64,000 nt of DNA from Elymus sibiricus (GCA_039707655.1 CM077667.1:545270222-545334221), one strand, 5' to 3'; positions 21,650 through 33,196 are shown, counted from the first letter of the stretch. Notes: generated by a model not told the origin, from the sequence alone. Made by a program: numbers and translations.

Positions 21650-23110
21650 AAGAGAGTTAGCAGCGGCCCTTGATCTAAGAGAGGAACAAAAAAAAAAAAG
21701 AGAGTAAGGGTGGATGGACGGCGGCGTGACTTGTCCCTTGTTAAGTGTGTTTGTTACAGAAGCACACGGGGGCCGACTCCCCTCCCGGCGCGCGACCTTG
21801 GAGATGGAGGGAGCCGACCTCCGTCGCTCCACGCCCTTGAAGAGGGCACAGATTGGGAAACACCGCTGCGGTTGGGAGTGTATGCCCTCGCGCTCGACGA
21901 CCTCGGTGACGCGGGAGAGCGGGCAGGAGGAGTCAGATCCGCGCGGGCGTCCAAGACGGCGCCGTGCGCCGGCGACAGTGGCGGCTAGGGTTAGCCACGG
22001 GCGCAGGAGGAGGGGGCGAGCGTCGAATCGAGTGGGTGAAGGAGATAGGCCGGATCGAGGAGAACACGAGGCAGTGCTTGGCGGCGCCGGAGACTGCCGG
22101 CAATGTCCGGAATCGGCCGGCGGCTGAGAGGTGGCGAGAGAGAGACGAGAGGATCGCGGCGGTTTGTGTGCGACGAGAAGAAAACTTCCTGTGAGACGAG
22201 AGAGACAAGGTGGACCAACTGGATTGCACGCCCTTGCCCAATCGAGAGCCACTGTACAAACCCGACGTGGCACGGTCGAGAGAACGCCGAGACTTTCGCT
22301 ATTGGAGATGCCTGCCTTGCTTGCTGCTGTCCGCGACCATGAAGAACGCCTCCCAGCTTGTTTCGCCGTGTTGTCGGCACTCTGCTTAACCTCCGGTTGC
22401 TCCCAAGCGCCGCTTCCATGCGCACCCTCTTCGGCCGCACCTAGCGCCCCCCGGCGGACCGGCCACCACCATGCTTTTGTCCCTCGTCGCCGGCCTGTCG
22501 ACGACGCCACCGAATCCACCGTGATGCCTCTGACCGTGTATCACGGTCTCCAACTCCGGCATAACACCACCATCCCGAGCTCCACCCCCACTATCTCGTT
22601 CAACTACGGCCGCCCCTCTTCTCCCACGCGCTTCCATGCTCCGCCCCGTCGACGCCCGGCTCGGCCGCGAGAACCTGCCATGGCCACGTCCGCCTCCCAG
22701 CCACACGCAGGCGCCGCTCCGCCTCCACCTGCTGCCCGTCTTGGTCCTGGAGCTAGCTGGCCGACCGGCAGCCCCACGCCATTCGATTTTGTTTTTTGAA
22801 AATGGCGCCATCCAATTTTCAACCGAAGCGTTTTCTTCGTCAAGGCCGCCATCGACGTCTGCGTCAGCACGGCTTCAAACTCCACGCGACGCCGGCATTC
22901 GCGCTTGCCAAGCTTCGGTCGTCGTCCTTCCTCCTCATGAACGGGCTTCGTCTACGACCAGCTCCCTGGTTGCTCCCAGCTTCACCTCTCGCCTCTCGGT
23001 TGTTACTGTCCACGCATGTTCCCGCTGCCGAGCCCACGCATGACGCCCCGCCCCCGCTTTGCATGGCCCAAGCAGAAACACTCAACAATACAGTGAAACA
23101 TTTTTAAGGT
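21650..23110. other. GC-rich part of Helitron A, no gene called
   Basis: The GC content jumps relative to the flanking AT-rich Helitron ends. Long frames are open on both strands (for example 21587-22519 minus and 22131-22799 plus), which is expected from composition. The region may be a captured promoter or first exon. Confidence 0.35.
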
Positions 23111-24184
23111 TCTAGGACGGACAGAATTTTAGTATCACCTTAAATAAAAAAATATCTAAACGGAACGAATCAAAAAAAAATCACATAAGCGGGACGAAAC
23201 CAAGAATATCACCTTGCTTTATTAGTAGACTAGCACAAAATGCCCGTGCGTTGCAACGGGAGATTTTTTTACATTCTCCTAGCCCAAAAATCATGATTCA
23301 AGGCCCTCCACATCTTCGGGTCCTCTATTACAACACGGCGCCTCACCTATATTATCGCATATCTGCCTTTTTGCCTTGTCCGATAGTGCTTACGCCGGCC
23401 ACCTAATCACAATGTGTTAGAATATTAGTCAATCCTATCTTGGTCATCTCACGACACACATGTCATTGACCCGCGCAAGCAAAAAAAATGTTAAAAACTT
23501 ATAAAATTAATCCCATCGACCTGGAAACGAGTCCCGCACTCGGCGAGCTATAGTTGATCCATACACCCTCTCTTATACTTACACTCACATTTTAAATTGT
23601 ATAACATTATGTTCAATATGCATGAACATTCTTGTTGAAAACCATGAATATTTTAAATCACATGGACTTCTTTAAAACAGGGATTACTTTTTAAATTATG
23701 GCCATTTTTAAAACATGCAAAAACATTTTAAAATTACATGAACACTTACTAAAAAGAGAATAGACAATTTTCAAAGTTATCAACATTATTTTAATACGTG
23801 ATAAATAAATCCTCGCATGCCTCTAGCGCAGCATCGCTCCATATATGTTGCCAAAGTCAAGCCTGTGGTGCATTCTCACATTTGTGTGGCTAGATTTCTA
23901 GTAAATTATTATATGTACAGATGTGTGCAACCATAATGTTTTTCCCACTTCTTTCCCCACTATATGATTTATATTCATCGATAAGATTCTTTACTAAGAT
24001 GGTGCATTTGGAGTGGACCAATTGGTTTTCGTACATTTTTATTTTAAAAAGGAGTCTATAATGTTATTTAAATATCCATTAATATTGGGGACTGCTACGC
24101 GTCGGTCGGCGGATCTTTTTAAAAGATCCGTCGCCTCGCGTGCCGTAGGATGTGGCTGAGATGAACATTTCTTCTGTTTTGCAA

Positions 24185-24440
24185 CAAAGACCTTGTTGCA
24201 GAAACATTTATAACAGAGATTGTGTTGCGGAAACATTTATAACAGAGATTGTGTTGCGGAATTTTTGTGCAACAAAGATTGTGTTGCAGAAACATTTATA
24301 ACAGAGATTGTGTTGCGGAATTTTTGTGCAACAAAGATTGTGTTGCGGAACTTTTTTGCAACAGGGATTGTGTTGTGGATTATATATTTTTGCAACATGG
24401 GTGTTGTTTCGGAAAAAAATTGCAACACGGACAATGTTGC
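24185..24440 (+). repeat. Tandem repeat based on AACA(G/A)AGATTGTGTTGCGGAA
   Basis: Units of about 30 bp alternate between an ACATTTATAACAGAGATTG form and a TTTTTGTGCAACAAAGATTG form, about eight in all, and then decay. The array is bounded by related direct words (CGGTCGGCGGATC near 24104 and GCCGGCGGATC near 24545). Confidence 0.75.
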
Positions 24441-25029
24441 AAAAAGTATTTCCAGTTTTTATTTTAACATGTGTGTTGTTACAGAGGGCAATTTTGCAAC
24501 GCAGGTAAACTTACAGAAAGAGAGGCACGCGTTGCACAGAGGAGCCGGCGGATCGCGCGCGCGCGATCCAATTGTTTCCCATTATTATTCCTATCGTATT
24601 TATTTAGCTATTATTTGTAGATTCATTCGGTTATGTGAATTTTTAAAACATGATTTGGCCAAACATTTTTTTTCTCACATCGTAGTATTTGTACAATTTG
24701 CATTGGGTCAATTTGTTTAATCCATCTTACAATATCAAATTCTTACATGGTTTCAATCAATTTTTCCAACATTAAATTTTGTAGTCCTCGATTGAAAATA
24801 ATTCTCTACTTTATTGTACCAGTGAAGGTGCTAACCATCTCTGGGTCTCTAAGTCTTGAGAAAGATAGAACAAATCCCTTTTTTGTCTTCTGTCCGTGCT
24901 GGTCCTTGAATCTAGGCATGGCCATGAGATGGGCAAAGGTAGAGTAGGGAAGAACATGGGAGCGCGCTGCTGAACGGCCTGAATCTTGTCATGGCTGGCT
25001 GCTTCACGGAGATGTCAGGAGATGTCATC

Positions 25030-25370
25030 ATGCCGGCTTCTTCTTCTTTTGTAGGCTGCTGGCGTGGCGAGCACATCATGCAGAACCATGTGTGCTACCA
25101 GCCGTCCATGGCCTCTCATGCCGGCTTCTTCTTCTTCTGTAGGCCGCTGGCGTGGCGAGCACATCATGCACAACCGTGTGCGCTACCAGCCGTCCATGGC
25201 CTCGTATCCGTCAGCCGTATGCCGTTCTTGGCTATGTACCCGCCTCTCATCCTAGAGCCCGAAAGACCCATCAGCTCAGTCATCCGTCTGTATGTGCCGG
25301 CCGTCCATGTCTGTGTCACTCGTCATCCGTCTGTATGTGCCGGCCGGCCATGGCTGTGTCACTCATTTAT
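25030..25370 (+). repeat. Two tandem duplications inside Helitron B
   Basis: An 88-bp unit (ATGCCGGCTTCTTCTTCTT... to CCGTCCATGGCCTC) occurs twice at about 25030-25117 and 25118-25205. A 46-bp unit (CATCCGTCTGTATGTGCCGG... GTGTCACTC) occurs twice at about 25280-25370. Confidence 0.8.
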
Positions 25371-25642
25371 TGCATAATGGCCAAATATTTGTCCAGCTAG
25401 CCGCATGCACACCTCATTCATATATATGGACGTCACAGTTCCAGCACCTCGTTGCCTTATTTTTGTTGCCTTATTTTTGTTGGTTATTTGTGACCAAACG
25501 GGACCCAATCTGCTTATCGACTCTCAAGACGGCTTACTGATTTTAAATCTTAGATGTATTTAAATTGGTAGTATACGATATAGCAAAGCGATGTGGTACT
25601 ATTTAATAGAAAACCAATCCTGTTTTTATACACAATGTGGAT

Positions 25643-25716
25643 GTAGCTCAATTGTACAAAGCCCTTCGTGTTGGACCAGAGGTTTGGAGATCGATTCCAA
25701 GTTCCAGCGCCTAAAT
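25643..25716 (+). other. tRNA-like (SINE-type) RNA polymerase III promoter remnant
   Basis: TAGCTCAATTG at 25644-25654 fits the A box, and GATCGATTC within TTGGA-GATCGAT-TCCAA fits the B box with a perfect 5-bp T stem and 7-base loop. The spacing is tRNA-like. The acceptor stem does not pair, so this is a decayed tRNA or the head of a tRNA-derived SINE, not a working tRNA gene. It lies inside Helitron B. Confidence 0.5.
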
Positions 25717-25933
25717 TTTTGCCTCGGCTTCCATAGCAGCTGGGCCGGCTGACCCGGCCGCATTTAACGGGTTGAGGCCCACCTAGGTGACGTACGAGTG
25801 TACCAGAATCAAGAAGCAATTGAAACGAACGACGTGGACGGTTGACACAAGAATTAGTACCACCTCGTCTATTTCATTTAATATAGGATTAGATGCGGGA
25901 CGAAACCAAGAATATCACCTTGCTTTATTAGTA

Positions 25934-25990
25934 GGTATAGATATAGATATAGATATAGATATAGATATAGATATAGATAGATATAGATAT
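25934..25990. repeat. (TATAGA)n microsatellite at the Helitron B 5' end
   Basis: About nine TATAGA hexamers beginning at the Helitron terminus. Confidence 0.9.
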
Positions 25991-28366
25991 GGCGATGATT
26001 GGGATCTTGATGATGCTGTCCCCTCTCAACCCGCCACCCCGTCCTTCCAACATGAGCTGTCCGAGTGGCCGGCCGGGGATCGGATCTTTGCTGCGGTGAA
26101 GTTAGTTAGGGAAAACATCGAGCGAGTCAGTCAGTGAAAAGATAGTGAGAGGGGCAGAGAGTGACCAGTCATGTCTTTTTCTTTCACTAACCGCAAATCT
26201 GCAATGTGTGCCACCAAAAGAAAGCTGAGGAAGGGTAACTTTTCTTAGTACCAGGTAACTTTTCTTCGTTAATCACGCACATTCTCTAATGGTGTGGGTC
26301 TAGACACTACTACTGTTGTACTGTTTGACATTTTCTGATGAAGCTAGTTGATGCATGCATGCATGCATCTAGGTAATTTTGCGGGGACGACGATCGATCA
26401 CAAGCTTTCGGTGTGGATCAACAGCGGGCGGAGGAAGGGTAGATCGTTGCCATACAAGGCGAGAGGAAATGCGAAGCAACGGGTGGCTGGCCGGCGGCCG
26501 GCAATGTGCGTCGATCAGATCAGACGAAATCTCCTCGGTGCTTTTGTGGAGCGGGACCATGCAAGAGGGTAATGCAAAGATACATGTGGGTTGGGGGGCC
26601 ATTCCGTTCCAGCAAGCAATCATGGATAGGGGACCTCGCCACCTCCACCTCCACGATCCACGACTTGTCCTCGATGCTCGATCGAATCTGGATCATCTCA
26701 TCTCGTCTCTCACCTTTAATTCCACACATGCATGCATGTTAGGTTAGTCAGTCACTTAACTTACTAGTACTCCTCTACTGTAGCTTGCATGGAGATGGAG
26801 TAAGCTGAAAAATGTTACTACTACGCTACCAGGAGTTGATATTTTGTTGTTCATGCAATTATATATGCCTGCATCGAGTGCTCTCAGAACGTTCTATTCC
26901 TCTGCTCCTGCTGCTCCTTCCATGCTGCTCGTGCTCTGCTCTGCTCTTGGATCCGATGGGTGCCCAAGTAACCTCTTTCCTTTTCCAAGAAGAGGAAATT
27001 CACTACGTGTAGTTAACAAGAGGGTGGCCTACAATAAGGCATGAGGGACCGTATACAAACATCTACATCCGGACTTAGCAAATCCCCCCCCCCCCCCCCC
27101 CCCCCCCCAAACACCCGTGGATGCGCCCGGTCAGTGACCGAATGTGTCCATTTTGAGTCCTTATTTGCACATTACTCATTTTCTCCCTCATAAGTCCGGC
27201 CATTTGCACGTGATTGATGAAGATGAAGAGAGAGAAGGAAAAAATAAATAAAGAAAGAGAAAAGGTGGTTCGGGATGGACCGCGACCTACGTGGCGGACT
27301 GACTGGGTGCAGCACGAGCCCTCATATCCTTCTTACATTTGCCATCAATATGAGGGTTCACGGGCAACCCAGACGTATATGAATGATATGAGGGATCCGG
27401 TTGGGTCATTTTTTCCTTCTCATTATTGTCCGGTCACTTATTAGACGCGTTCGCAAACGTTTGAGGAGGATTTGAAAATGCCGACTGTATATGCTCTAAG
27501 ATAGCTACCACATGTACTGTGTGTCGGCAACGCAGAACACCGTTGGCTCGCCAGAGACTATTGCCTTTGTAATATGAATCACATGCCAATAACTTATCTT
27601 ATAGAGCTATTAATATATTTATCTCATGTTACCTCATCAAACAGTTAGGAATGAAAAAAAAATCTAACACGACATGCAATCATGGATGAGAAAATGCCCA
27701 GCACAACATTCAACTGTTCATGGGAAAAACATTTTCGTCCAATTATTCTATTTATATTCAAGTTTTTTTACAACTATACATAATTAAATAAAATAAATTA
27801 TATGTATTTTAAATGCAGTCTTGATAAATCTCAGCCGGCTTAGACTTAATTATGTTCCAGTCGATGTTACATTCATGAGATCTTACATTGAGATTTGTGC
27901 AAACAAATTCTTCAGTTTTTACTTTTTTCTTTATTACATGTTATGTTACTCAACTGAAACTTAGTTAAGTCTCAGTCAACTAAGACCCACACCCTTTAAA
28001 ATTTGATTCTCATGTTACCAACCCAATTTTTCATCAACCGATTCTCACAGCAACGTGTGAGGTATCCTCTAATTTTTCTAATCTTCCCTGTCATGATTGC
28101 GGCGACGAGGGCACTTATCCCTTCCAAGCTTTATCGGTGAGCTTGTGGACCCACCTTCCCTCTGCTACTACTTTAGGTCAGATTTTTTTCCCTAGGTCCA
28201 GCATTCGGTCGGATGGCGGTGCTTCATCTTTGAGCTTGTCTTCCAAGCTCTCATCATCGAGGCAGAATTGTCGAAGCTTCGGTGTAGATTCTTGTCGTCT
28301 CGTTGGAGCGACAAGGTTAGGGTTTCTCATCGAGCGTGCACAATGAAGGTCTGAGGCGCTGATCCT
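25991..28366. other. Intergenic, no gene recognised
   Basis: It contains (GCAT)n at 26352-26368 and a C22 run at 27087-27108. A possible miniature element lies around 27020-27490: its right end reads ATATGCTCTAAG and it has inverted AGTGACCGG words. The remainder is AT-rich. Frames up to 122 codons show no recognisable domain. Confidence 0.35.
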
Positions 28367-28369
28367 TAG

Positions 28370-28640
28370 AGCATGGTTAATAGTATAGCCAAGAGTCGGC
28401 TATATGAAGTAGCCACGTCATATCTAGCCAACCTAATATCCCACTAGTACAATAGTTAGTCATACTAGTATGTGTTGTTATTAATATGTGGCTCATTTTT
28501 TACTTTCACAAAGTGTGTTGGAGCACGTGCTACTGCCGGCTGTAATTCTACAACCTGCTTTCCTTCTCTCTCCTTCAACTAGACAAAAACTGATATGGCA
28601 TCTCTTATAACCTGCCTACACCATCCTATTGTATTTGCTC
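28370..28640. mobile_element. Tourist-like (PIF/Harbinger) MITE
   Basis: It starts GAGCATGGTTAATAGTATAG and ends CCATCCTATTGTATTTGCTC, inverted ends, flanked by TTA at 28367-28369 and 28641-28643. A 3-bp TTA duplication is the PIF/Harbinger signature. Length is 271 bp. Confidence 0.85.
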
Positions 28641-28925
28641 TTAGGGATACGTGCATTAAGAATTTATGGCTATCATCGACAAGGTCAAAACGGATACGAT
28701 CAAAGATGGGTTGGGCAAAAGTCTAAACTCATATAAAAATATAATACCGTGTCTATTTTAGGGATCCGTAAAGATACCCTAACATTCTCCCGCTCTTGTT
28801 TTCTATACGAGTCTACACTTTTGCTCAGGCCAGCTCCAAGCGTAAATGGCATGATCATTTACTGGTCATGACTCATGCGTGCTCAACATCACGGCTAATC
28901 AAGATGGGTGTTTTTTTATGCGGCA

Positions 28926-30210
28926 AGGGTATCTCCAATGTCGACCCGCAAAATGCCCCCAATCGTTTGAGTCACGTGACCCGGATGCGTTTTGTTGTCC
29001 AACGCGGATCTGTATCAGTCCGTCGATCGGCCCGAACATATTTTTTCTTGCAAATTAGAAGCAAATGGGCGGGGGGGGGGGGGGCTTTGTCGGAGTTCGG
29101 ACCGCCGTCATGTAGGACTCTAACACTCCCGGCCCACTCAAATCCTCCCCGGTCCCATTTTCTTTCACTTTGTCCCCATTCCCCTTTGCTTTGCACCCAC
29201 GCCCTCCTTCTCCGCCGCCGCCGCTGAACCTCTTCGGCCGCTACCTAGACATTGCCGGACATCCGGAACCACCACCCACGCGCCCGCTCGCCTTGTACTA
29301 CGGTGTCGTGCGGCCAAGATTCGTCCGCGGCCAGGTACCCTCCCCCTGTCGACGACATTCATCACGGACACCACACCCGATAGGTGTTCGATGAAATGCC
29401 ATTGAGTTTATTTTTGAACGTCTTGTCGGTTTTTAGAGTAAGAAGATGGCGGGATACTCGACCTTGAAGGATGACTTGTTGTGCGATGCGTGATTGGTCG
29501 TGTCTACGGGCTTCGTAGGCAGGAGCAGAAGGGGGTTCTTTTGGCAATGCGTGCATGGTTCGTTTCATGCGTGAAAGCACTTTGCACCCTACGACATGCA
29601 CATCATCCATGAACGCAATGTGAATTCATTAGCCCATCGATGGTACACCATCCAGAACTCCGTCACAAAGTTTTTTTGCGAGGTTGATCGGCTGGAGGCA
29701 ATGTGGCCATTGCATGCGGCAACCATTGAGATCGTAAGTTTTGCTTCTTCTTGCTACTCTTGTTGATTGATTGACAGATTCATCACTCAATGTTGCTCTA
29801 CACGTTGTGTAGTCTATACGCACTAACGTGATGTACCACATGGTAGAGGGTAGACCAGTCACACACACAGTTGAATGAAGCTTAAGGGGCAGTATGTGTG
29901 GGATAACATGATCCATCCATGAAAAACTTGTTGAACATCTGGTTAATCTCGTTGAATTTGAACTATTTCTTGTTGAATTTAAACTATTGTTGTACTGACT
30001 TATTTGCATGCTATGTGTGGATGATTTGTGTTATTTTCTATCCGAACTTTGATGAATTTCATCGTGTTTGATGAAATTCGTCCGGTTAATTACAACCCGG
30101 TTTGAAATATATGCCGATAGCTTTGAATGACCTGCTCCCGCATCTGTGTCCGGACTGGTCCCTCCTTTCCGTGGACGGATATGGTGTCCGACTTGCGTTG
30201 GAGATGCCCT
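28926..30210 (+). mobile_element. Deleted PIF/Harbinger element
   Basis: It starts AGGGTATCTCCAATG and ends CGTTGGAGATGCCCT, imperfect inverted ends of the GGGCATCTCCAAC type seen on grass DNA elements. Between them are a G14 run, a GC-rich leader and a decayed ORF1-like frame at 29446. No DDE transposase is visible. The flanking triplets do not match, so the exact ends are not certain. Confidence 0.6.
29446..29741 (+). pseudogene. Harbinger ORF1-like (Myb/SANT-type) remnant
   Basis: From ATG the frame gives MAGYSTLKDDLLCDA then TGA, and later KHFAPYDMHIIHERNVNSLA followed by HRWYTIQNSV and FFCEVDRLEA. The HERNV.SL.HRW.TIQ..V block is typical of the plant Harbinger-associated Myb/SANT ORF1 family, which helps bring transposase to the nucleus and the DNA ends. 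Two TGA codons interrupt it, so it is not functional. Confidence 0.65.
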
Positions 30211-30432
30211 GACTATACGGATACAGATTGGATCTTAAGTGAAGTGGTAGTAATACATATATCTGTAACTGCTTGGGCTGACCTCTGATTGCAGCAGGTG
30301 GATGAATGGTTTCACAAGTTAATTACGAAGTGAGTGTGGTATCGTACATCTTCGACGATGAGCCGTACGTATGCCCATTCATCGCGTGACGAGGTATGGT
30401 CGGGGTAGGCATGGCTAGAGAATGCATGGTAC
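30211..30432. other. Intergenic spacer ending in a 16-bp target duplication
   Basis: No gene. AGAGAATGCATGGTAC at 30417-30432 is the left target duplication of the next element. Confidence 0.6.
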
Positions 30433-31924
30433 GATGCTGCTTCAGAACGAAAGCATTGGAGTCGACCCTCCCGTGTCGCTCTCGCGAGCGACTGGGGGGA
30501 ACCCTAATCGCCGCGCCTCCGCCCCTCCCTTCTCTGCCCTCCCCCTCGCCGCCGCCCAGCGATGCCGTCGGGCGAAGCCCGGCCGGCCGTGGCGGCGGCG
30601 GGGCCTCTCCTTCCCCTCCGCTCGTGCTCCACGGCTGGCGCGAGACGGCCAGTCGAGCGGTGGCGTGGGGCTGTGGCGGGGCCCCGCGGCGCGACGGCGC
30701 TCTCTCTGTTCGGCAGCGGGAGGATCCACTTCGGGCGGTGGCGTGCTCGCGCGAGTCCGGCCAGATCCGCCCGGATCTGGCTCCTGGTTGGCGGCGGGCG
30801 GCGCGTGGTGGTGGCAGGGGTCCATCGGGGCCTCTGCATTGGGTGGCCTGCAGCGGCGTGGCTGCGGCCACGGTGTCCGGCCGGGTCTTGTCGCGGCGAC
30901 GGTGGGAGGCAGCTCCGGCATCGGTCTGTCGGCGGCGGGCTCGGATGAGGATCTCTAGCTCCCATCGGCGGCGGCTGGGCAGGGCTGGTCCGGCCCCTGG
31001 CCTTCGATGAGCGCCTGGCTAGGCTTGCCCATGCGGATCTGGGCAGGGAGCCGTGGAGGGGGCTACAGGGTGGCCTGTGGACGGGTGGCGGGAGGGACGC
31101 GTGGCTCCGATGAGGTCGGGCCGCTCGTCGCTGGCACAGGGTGCTGGTCGTGGACAAGGTCCGCTCCCGCATCGCCCTTCCCCCTCCTAGTTGCTCTAGT
31201 TGCTCTCGGCCCATGATTGAGTGGCCAAGCCGGCTACTTGCAGCTCTCCGACGGTTGGGGTCCTGTCCATTGTGTCGCTCGTGGCTGTGGATGGGGATCT
31301 AGGATGCTCGGGTCAGGGCGGCGACCCTACTGGTGGGAATGGCGGTGTTTTCGGACAGAACCCGTGATTCAGGTACGAGCTAGCTACCATGGCCGTGGGG
31401 GCGGCGTGGGGGCTGGGGTTGGCGGCCGGGATGGCGGTGCGGCAGACGTCGATCTTGACGCATCGTGGTCGAAGGTGAAGCATTCTTGCCAGGGTGTACA
31501 CCCTGTCTGGCGTTGGCCAGACCGTCGGAGGCGGCGTCCATGGACGTCGTCAACTTCTTGAAGTCTCCATCGTGGCTGCTTCTTGACCTTCGTCGTGCTT
31601 CGGGTGAAAATCTTGATCCTTTGGATCGGGCGGTGGCGGCACTCCGGTGTCGTAATCTTCCTGAAGACACCGCCTTGGCACTCTCGGTTCATCGGCCAGC
31701 AACTTCGCCTCTTCGCTTCGTTGAGGGCTCCATCGACACCATAGTATTCCTTATTGTTTATCTTTTGTCTTTGTGGTGGTGCATGGGGTGATGTACTTGT
31801 TCTCTGGCACCTATGTATCTTGCCTCAGGTGTGTGGATTGTGGTGTGATGTTGGGTGTTGGGTTGCTTAGAGTTGTAAGTTGATCGTGCTTTATCTATAA
31901 AGCGGGGCGGAAGCCTTTTTCATC
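30433..31924 (+). mobile_element. GC-rich non-LTR retroposon with 16-bp TSD
   Basis: A perfect 16-bp repeat AGAGAATGCATGGTAC flanks it (30417-30432 and 31925-31940). There are no inverted or long terminal repeats, so it most likely arrived by target-primed reverse transcription. The left part (CGCGAGCGACTGGGGGGAAC, CCCTAATCGCCGCGCC) looks like a LINE-type 5' UTR. The right end (CTATAAAGCGGGGCGGAAGC then CTTTTTCATC) looks like the 3' end of grass LINEs. No reverse transcriptase or endonuclease frame lies between. It is therefore an internally deleted, non-autonomous copy. The family is inferred, not known. Confidence 0.65.
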
Positions 31925-31940
31925 AGAGAATGCATGGTAC

Positions 31941-32497
31941 CAACCGTATGTGGCCTTGCATGGGCCAGGATGGGTCACGCATGCATGCATGATCTGACTA
32001 GCTGGATGCGTGCGTGATGGGCTCGGATGACGCGTACGTAAAATGCTACTCTATCCGATTCATATTTCAGTGTTAGATCGAAGAGAGTATTAAGTTTGGA
32101 TCTCAGTTAGAGCATCACAAGGAGTATGTCTATATCTCGTTGTCTAAATGTCCATATGGTCTAAAAGGATCCACCTATATACACATTCAGCTTTTTATTG
32201 GATTGCCTACATGTATATTGTTTATATTTTCCCTCATATATTTTAATACTATCCTATAACTGCCAATTCAACCAACATGTTCATGAAATTTTCATCTCCT
32301 TCCATCTGCAAACGCAAATAACCGACACAAGTATTATAATAGTAAATGTAGTAGCAGCAACACTCCTCTATCAAAATCATCCTCACTAAATAAGTACAAC
32401 AGCGACACTCGATAAATTAGGAGCAGTAGAAGATAGCAGAAGCATAAAAACAAGTAGCTGCAGCACGTGCCCGAAATCGTAGCATCTCAAACCGAAG
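31941..32497. other. AT-rich intergenic sequence, no gene
   Basis: Nothing recognisable; it ends where duplication copy A begins. Confidence 0.4.
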
Positions 32498-32683
32498 TCC
32501 CTGCGCTCCCGACGGTGGTAGAGCCCGATCCTTCCATGAGCAGCAGCGGAGGAACCTCCTGGATCAACCGCCAGATGTGTGCAAGAGTACAGCGAACTCC
32601 TTCACGCTCCACCCCTCCCCAGAGTTGCGGTGGTGACCCATCGCTCCTGTCCTCGGCCACCCCGTCTCGTTCTGGGGAGGATC
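32498..32683 (+). repeat. Duplication copy A, left part
   Basis: It starts TCCCTGCGCTCCCGACGGTG and aligns over its length with 43405-43568 at roughly 85 percent by eye. It is cut by the CACTA element after ATC at 32681-32683 and resumes at 40551. Confidence 0.85.
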
Positions 32684-32963
32684 CACTAGTGGAAAAAGGC
32701 CCTTTTGTCCCGGTTCCAGAGGGCCTTTTGTCCTGAGTCCCGGTTCGCTTACGAACCGGGACTAAAGGCCCTCCACGTGGCTGGTGCTGGGAGCCCAGGC
32801 AGGAGGACCTTTAGTCCCGGTTGGTAACACTAACCGGGACCAAAAGGCACTGGGGTTTTTGTTTTTATTTTTGTTTTTTTCAAATGGGGGGGGGGGGGGG
32901 GTGTTTGGAGGGTTAATTTAGGGTTTCATATTGTGTTAGCTAGCTAATAGAGAGAAGTGTCCC

Positions 32964-33180
32964 GATCATCATCATCATAGTCATCTAACCAACCATACTT
33001 AATTGTTCTTAGAACTACTTGTTATCATAATAACAAGTCATACTCGATCATCATCATCATAGTCATCTAACCAACCATACTTAATTGTTCTTAGAACTAC
33101 TCGTTATCATAATAACAAGTCACACTCGATCATCATCATCATAGTCATCTAACCAACCATACTTAATTGTTCTTAGCACA
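32964..33180 (+). repeat. 82-bp tandem repeat, 2.6 units
   Basis: Units start GATCATCATCATCATAGTCA at 32964, 33046 and 33128. The first two units contain a hairpin: unit 1 has ACTTGTTAT-CATA-ATAACAAGT, and unit 2 has ACTCGTTAT with one mismatch in the stem. The copies are nearly identical. Confidence 0.92.
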
Positions 33181-33196
33181 TGATCATGAGTATTAC

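Larger units (their letters stand above)
16813..23229 (-). mobile_element. Helitron A with captured gene fragments
   Basis: On the minus strand it begins TCTACTAATAAAGCAAGG (at 23229) and ends CTAG at 16813. A hairpin CCCGTTGCAACGCACGGG (16825-16842) sits 8 bases before the CTAG, and a T follows on the host side. TC at the 5' end, a hairpin then CTRR at the 3' end, insertion next to T and no target duplication are the Helitron hallmarks. The 6417-bp body holds no Rep/helicase frame, so it is non-autonomous. It carries exon-like pieces of at least two plant genes, all in the Helitron's own orientation. Its 5' end directly abuts the 3' end of Helitron B. Confidence 0.88.
23230..25941 (-). mobile_element. 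Helitron B
   Basis: The 3' end (CTAG at 23230-23233) and hairpin CCCGTTGCAACGCACGGG (23243-23260) are like those of Helitron A. The 5' end on the minus strand is TCTATACCTACTAATAAAGC at about 25941. It shares the block ACTAATAAAGCAAGGTGATA and the next 18 bases with Helitron A, so both are one family. The exact 5' base is slightly uncertain because a TATAGA microsatellite follows. The 2.7-kb body has tandem repeats but no gene fragment I recognise. Confidence 0.82.

Noticed and set aside
21587..22799. 310-codon minus and 222-codon plus frames inside Helitron A
   Set aside because: They overlap on opposite strands in GC-rich sequence and show no recognisable domain or splice-supported structure.
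25643..25716. Functional tRNA gene
   Set aside because: The acceptor stem does not pair and the anticodon arm is poor, although the A and B boxes fit.
27087..27108. Homopolymer C/G runs (also near 29071, 32887, 42087, 55033) as functional quadruplex sites
   Set aside because: Single long homopolymers in repeats are common slippage products and their length may be an assembly artefact. Nothing around them suggests a role.
28441..28470. Second CACTA end (CACTAGTACAATAG)
   Set aside because: It lies within a well-bounded Tourist MITE and lacks CCCGGTT subterminal repeats.
30396..31214. Long overlapping open frames on both strands (up to 236 codons)
   Set aside because: The region is very GC-rich, so stops are rare in all frames. 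The products are Arg/Pro/Gly-rich without domains, and the region is a retroposon with a 16-bp TSD.
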